NCBI GenBank assembly: GCA_031289935.1
Contig: JAITON010000099.1
Coordinates: 1 to 5,458, forward strand
DNA: 5,458 bases
From: Treponema sp.
GTDB lineage: Bacteria; Spirochaetota; Spirochaetia; Treponematales; Breznakiellaceae
Direction: 5' to 3'
In this document: positions 3,748-5,458 of the stretch, in pieces
Position numbering within the stretch: position 1 is the first letter of the stretch
How the letters are laid out: every line of letters starts with the position of its first letter
The notes under the pieces: model-generated
Seen by the model: the letters and a program-made list of their open reading frames with translations, nothing else
Database searches by the model: none
What the model was told of the DNA's origin: nothing
Program-made: the position numbers and the translations under genes

Positions 3748-5060
3748 AGACCGGTACTCTAGAGCTTTTCTCCAACGACCTGGAAGCGGTCTTTATCCGC
3801 CGCCCCAACCGTTTTCTAATCATCGCCGGGGCGGAGGGCCGGGAAATTGCCTGCCACTGCCCCAATCCGGGGCGGCTTATCGAGTTTGTCTTCCCCGGTA
3901 TGCCGCTGATTCTGGAGAAGCGGGCCGCTGGAGACAAGGCCGGGACCACAAAGCCGGCCCCTAAGACCGGCTACACGGCCGCAGGAATCCGCTACCGGGA
4001 CGCGGTAGTACCCCTTTTTGCCTCCCGGGCCAACAAGGCCGCAGAGAAACTCATCCTGGACAAGATCATCCCCGGCCTTAAAGAGATACACCGCGAGTAC
4101 AGCCTTGGGAACTCCCGCTTCGATTTTCTCTGTATTGATGACCGGGGGAAGCGCCACCTGGTAGAGGTCAAGGCCTGCTCCCTGGTGGAATACGGCGTGG
4201 CCATGTTCCCCGACGCCCCCTCGGACCGGGCCCTCAAGCACCTGGAGGAATTGGCGGAACTGAGCCGCCAGGGCTATTGCTGCCATGTGCTTTTTGTGGT
4301 GGTCCACGGCAGCCCGGAGCAATTTATCCCCAACCTGCACACCGACCCGGCCTTCGCCGCGGCCCTGTCCCGGCTATGCTCCCCGGCAGGGCTTGGCCCG
4401 GTAGGGCTTGGCCCGGTAGGGCTTGGCTCGATAGAGCTTGGCTCAATAGAGCTTGGCCCGGTAGGGCTTGGCTCAATAGGGCTTGGCCCGGTAGGGCTTG
4501 GCTCGATAGAGCTTGGCTCAATAGAGCCAGAGGTGGCCGTCCACGCAGCCCTCTTCCACTGTAACGCCCAGGGGATCGCGAGCCTGGTACGGAGCGATCT
4601 GCCCGTGGACCTCTCCCACGGGGCCCTGGCGGAAAGCGATGGCGGGAACTATCTCCTGGTCCTGGAACTGCCAAAAGCGCAGCAGGTTGAGGTAGGGGCC
4701 CTGGGAAGCATCGGCTTTAAGCAGGGCTGGTACGTGTACACCGGATCGGCCCGGAAGAACCTTGCCCGCCGCCTGGCCCGGCATCTGCGGAAGCTGCGGA
4801 AACAGAAACACTGGCATATAGACTACCTGACCCCCTTTACCGGGCGGATGAAGGCCCTGCCCATCATGTCCTACCGCAACCTGGAATGTGAACTGGCCCG
4901 GGAACTGGCCGCTCTGGGCGGGGCGCCTGTGGCGGGTTTCGGCTGCTCCGACTGCGGATGTTTCAGTCATCTCTATTACTTCCCGGAGCCGCCCCTGGGG
5001 AACCGGGCCTTTGTAGACATGCTGCTCCGCTACCGGCACCGGGTGTTTCAGGACCGGTAA
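3744..5060 (+). CDS. sfsA: SfsA fused to a DUF123 GIY-YIG domain, with internal 5-residue repeats
   Basis: This 438-residue protein has two domains. The SfsA part covers about 11-215 and 261-290: CHCPNPGR (37-44), SRFDF (124-128), VEVKACSL (140-147) and FPDAPSDR (155-162). These form the PD-(D/E)xK-like core (D127, E141, K143), here apparently intact. E. coli SfsA was named for sugar fermentation stimulation and binds DNA; its biochemical role remains unclear. The second domain (about 296-425) is a DUF123-type GIY-YIG fold: GNYLLVLEL, GWYVYTGSA (328-336), ARRLARHLR, HWHIDYL (356-362), ECELA (381-385, likely catalytic Glu) and FGCSDCGCFSHL (399-410). Residues 216-260 are nine GLGPV-type pentapeptides that split SfsA just before its last strand, since 263-290 still match the SfsA C-terminus (ending LPVDL, E. 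coli LPVTL from memory). The start overlaps the upstream stop. A plausible reading is a dual-domain DNA-processing protein, but no pathway can be assigned. Confidence 0.88.
   Translation: MKTGTLELFSNDLEAVFIRRPNRFLIIAGAEGREIACHCPNPGRLIEFVFPGMPLILEKRAAGDKAGTTKPAPKTGYTAAGIRYRDAVVPLFASRANKAAEKLILDKIIPGLKEIHREYSLGNSRFDFLCIDDRGKRHLVEVKACSLVEYGVAMFPDAPSDRALKHLEELAELSRQGYCCHVLFVVVHGSPEQFIPNLHTDPAFAAALSRLCSPAGLGPVGLGPVGLGSIELGSIELGPVGLGSIGLGPVGLGSIELGSIEPEVAVHAALFHCNAQGIASLVRSDLPVDLSHGALAESDGGNYLLVLELPKAQQVEVGALGSIGFKQGWYVYTGSARKNLARRLARHLRKLRKQKHWHIDYLTPFTGRMKALPIMSYRNLECELARELAALGGAPVAGFGCSDCGCFSHLYYFPEPPLGNRAFVDMLLRYRHRVFQDR
4389..4523 (+). repeat. Nine 15-bp tandem repeats inside sfsA (minisatellite)
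   Basis: There are nine uninterrupted units related to gggcttggcccggta, each coding (G/E)-L-G-(P/S)-(V/I). Because 15 is a multiple of three, copy-number changes keep the frame. Units 2-4 (4404-4448) and 7-9 (4479-4523) are identical over 45 bp, showing a 75-bp higher-order period. The next five bases (gagcc) begin a tenth, degenerate unit. The repeat is stop-free on both strands, which explains long spurious open frames there. Confidence 0.95.
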
Positions 5061-5195
5061 GTGCAAAATCCAGTTACCACTCCCGTGGGCTAAAACCTTC
5101 CGGGGACTCAATCTGCATCAAACTTGAAACCGTACGTCCGGCGCGTCAATCAGGGGGGAAAAAACGCGGGGAACCGGGTTTTTGCAGGTTTTTTC
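5061..5195. other. Gene-free intergenic stretch after sfsA
   Basis: I see no coding region, tRNA or promoter pair here. It contains the six-base palindrome CGTACG near 5131 and, towards its right end, runs of G, A and T that form the candidate terminator listed separately. Confidence 0.6.
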
Positions 5196-5196
5196 C
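5157..5196 (+). terminator. Candidate terminator after sfsA
   Basis: GGAAAAAAC (5157-5165) and GTTTTTTCC (5188-5196) form a perfect 9-bp inverted repeat around a 22-nt loop, which itself contains AACC-G-GGTT followed by more T. The stem is mostly A-T and its lower arm is T-rich. It could end sfsA transcription, but it lacks a compact G+C-rich stem before the T-run. A Rho-dependent or read-through end is equally possible. Confidence 0.35.
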
Positions 5197-5230
5197 GGAA
5201 TTTGATATTTTTTTCGCAAAAGGCTTGACA
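5196..5230 (+). repeat. 35-bp promoter-upstream box, right copy of an inverted pair
   Basis: This box begins CGGAATTTGATATTTTTTT and ends GGCTTGACA. It matches 211-246 in inverted orientation with one gap and four mismatches by hand. In both copies it follows an operon end and finishes on a perfect -35 hexamer. Confidence 0.8.
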
Positions 5231-5253
5231 GTATTATCAGAAAAGTATAGACT
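5225..5253 (+). promoter_or_regulatory. Outward sigma70-type promoter, right side
   Basis: A perfect TTGACA (5225-5230) is followed after 17 nt by TAGACT (5248-5253), a four-of-six -10 match; TATAGA at 5246-5251 with 15 nt is the alternative. The T-rich stretch at 5208-5214 may add an UP-like element. Transcription would start close to 5260 and enter the right repeat cluster. Confidence 0.6.
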
Positions 5254-5342
5254 TAAACCATGCTAAAGGCGCGAAGATTTGAGCAAGACAGCGTAACCCC
5301 GGCCCTGATAGGGCGCTGCAATCCGGCAACGCCCGATAGCGC

Positions 5343-5358
5343 CCATCCTACCGGATGG
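5343..5358. repeat. Perfect palindrome, 6-bp stem, 4-nt loop
   Basis: CCATCC-TACC-GGATGG is a perfect 6-4-6 inverted repeat. On the minus strand its core is ATCC-GGTA-GGAT, the same core as the inner hairpin of 15-54. Confidence 0.8.
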
Positions 5359-5388
5359 CGCCCCTCTTGGGGCGGCCCCAAGAGCGCC
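5357..5388. repeat. Strong G+C-rich hairpin
   Basis: CTCTTGGGG (5364-5372) pairs perfectly with CCCCAAGAG (5376-5384) around the loop CGG. GGCG (5357-5360) and CGCC (5385-5388) extend it across a 3-nt bulge. This is the most stable-looking structure in the right cluster. No T-run follows, so it is unlikely to be a simple terminator. Confidence 0.8.
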
Positions 5389-5412
5389 GGCCAGAATTTC
5401 CCGATAGCGCAG

Positions 5413-5432
5413 TGCAATCCGATAGGATTGCA
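5413..5432. repeat. Perfect palindrome, 8-bp stem, 4-nt loop
   Basis: TGCAATCC-GATA-GGATTGCA has exactly the stem of 81-100 with another GNTA loop. It is followed by GCAAACTGC (5440-5448), which also lies next to the related hairpin at the left end. Confidence 0.85.
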
Positions 5433-5458
5433 TGCGTCCGCAAACTGCGCCCAATCCT

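Larger units (their letters stand above)
5260..5458 (+). other. Open reading frame through the right repeats, possibly a leaderless small protein (partial)
   Basis: ATG 5260 opens 66 codons with no stop before the window edge, starting MLKARRFEQD. It lies 6 nt after the -10 box with no Shine-Dalgarno, so it would be leaderless. The peptide has internal CNP repeats (GRCNPATP, AQCNPIGL), and residues about 46-63 match the left outward frame as SAxQNxPIxQCNPxGLxA. Over the aligned 19 codons the two ends differ at about 3 first, 2 second and 5 third positions, which is too few to prove coding constraint. The reverse strand is also open for about 60 codons, so a stop-free repeat could produce this by itself. 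No family is recognised. Confidence 0.25.
5302..5458 (+). repeat. Right palindromic repeat cluster (runs off the window)
   Basis: This cluster has the same modules as the left one, in opposite orientation and a different order. It contains GCCCT-GAT-AGGGC (5302-5314), GCAATCCGGCA (5318-5328, also at the left edge on the other strand), CCATCC-TACC-GGATGG (5343-5358), the long hairpin 5357-5388, the CCAGAAT module (5383-5406), the palindrome 5413-5432 and GCAAACTGC (5440-5448). CCCGATAGCGC also occurs twice (5332-5342 and 5400-5410). No transposase or CRISPR-type regular spacing is seen in the window. Confidence 0.75.

Noticed and set aside
4324..4674. 116-codon minus-strand frame and a 95-codon plus frame (4277-4564) with SQALPGQAL- or AWPGRAW-type repeats
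   Set aside because: These are alternative readings of the stop-free 15-bp repeat inside sfsA. The sfsA frame has domain homology on both sides of the array.
5263..5454. 63-codon minus-strand frame through the right repeat cluster
   Set aside because: It has no promoter or ribosome site in that orientation and reads through palindromes that are stop-free in several frames. The outward plus frame has a promoter and a similar counterpart at the left end.
1..5458. Composite transposon or other mobile element, suggested by inverted boxes at both ends
   Set aside because: The genes inside are housekeeping, there is no transposase or integrase, and no target-site duplication is visible. The inverted boxes are better read as two copies of an intergenic promoter-repeat unit.

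Overview
The window looks like ordinary chromosome from a G+C-rich bacterium, roughly 60% G+C in the genes by eye. The best guess is a Treponema/Breznakiella-type spirochaete. That guess rests on the CoaE P-loop (GTYCAGKN), a ThrH-type HAD enzyme, a SPOR-domain membrane protein and an SfsA-GIY-YIG fusion, all judged from memory without a database search, so the taxon is tentative.

Six well-supported genes form two divergent transcription units around an 80-bp intergenic region (about 3158-3237). The leftward unit is coaE (dephospho-CoA kinase), a SPOR-domain membrane protein, thrH (phosphoserine phosphatase/homoserine phosphotransferase) and nudC (NADH pyrophosphatase). It ends in a clear hairpin-plus-T8 terminator at 247-284. 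The rightward unit is a cytoplasmic DsbA/FrnE-like thiol oxidoreductase that overlaps by 4 bp a fused SfsA + DUF123 (GIY-YIG) gene. That fusion gene carries nine 15-bp tandem repeats inside the SfsA domain. Gaps within the units are short or negative, so both are probably operons. Their common thread is cofactor and amino-acid metabolism (CoA, NAD, phosphoserine/homoserine) plus one envelope protein and nucleic-acid-binding or nuclease domains.

The two window ends (1-216 and 5196-5458) are different in kind. Each starts with a near-copy of the same 35/36-bp A/T-rich box ending in a perfect TTGACA -35 hexamer. The two boxes are in inverted orientation and both fire outward, away from the gene block. 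Each promoter leads into a dense set of perfect short palindromes (stems of 5-9 bp, several with the core ATCC-GNTA-GGAT) and shared direct-repeat modules. An ATG lies almost at each predicted transcription start, and both outward reading frames run without a stop to the window edge, sharing the pattern SAxQNxPIxQCNPxGLxA. Whether this family makes structured RNA, leaderless small proteins, or is a REP/MITE-like DNA repeat cannot be decided here. It is the part of the window most likely to be undescribed.
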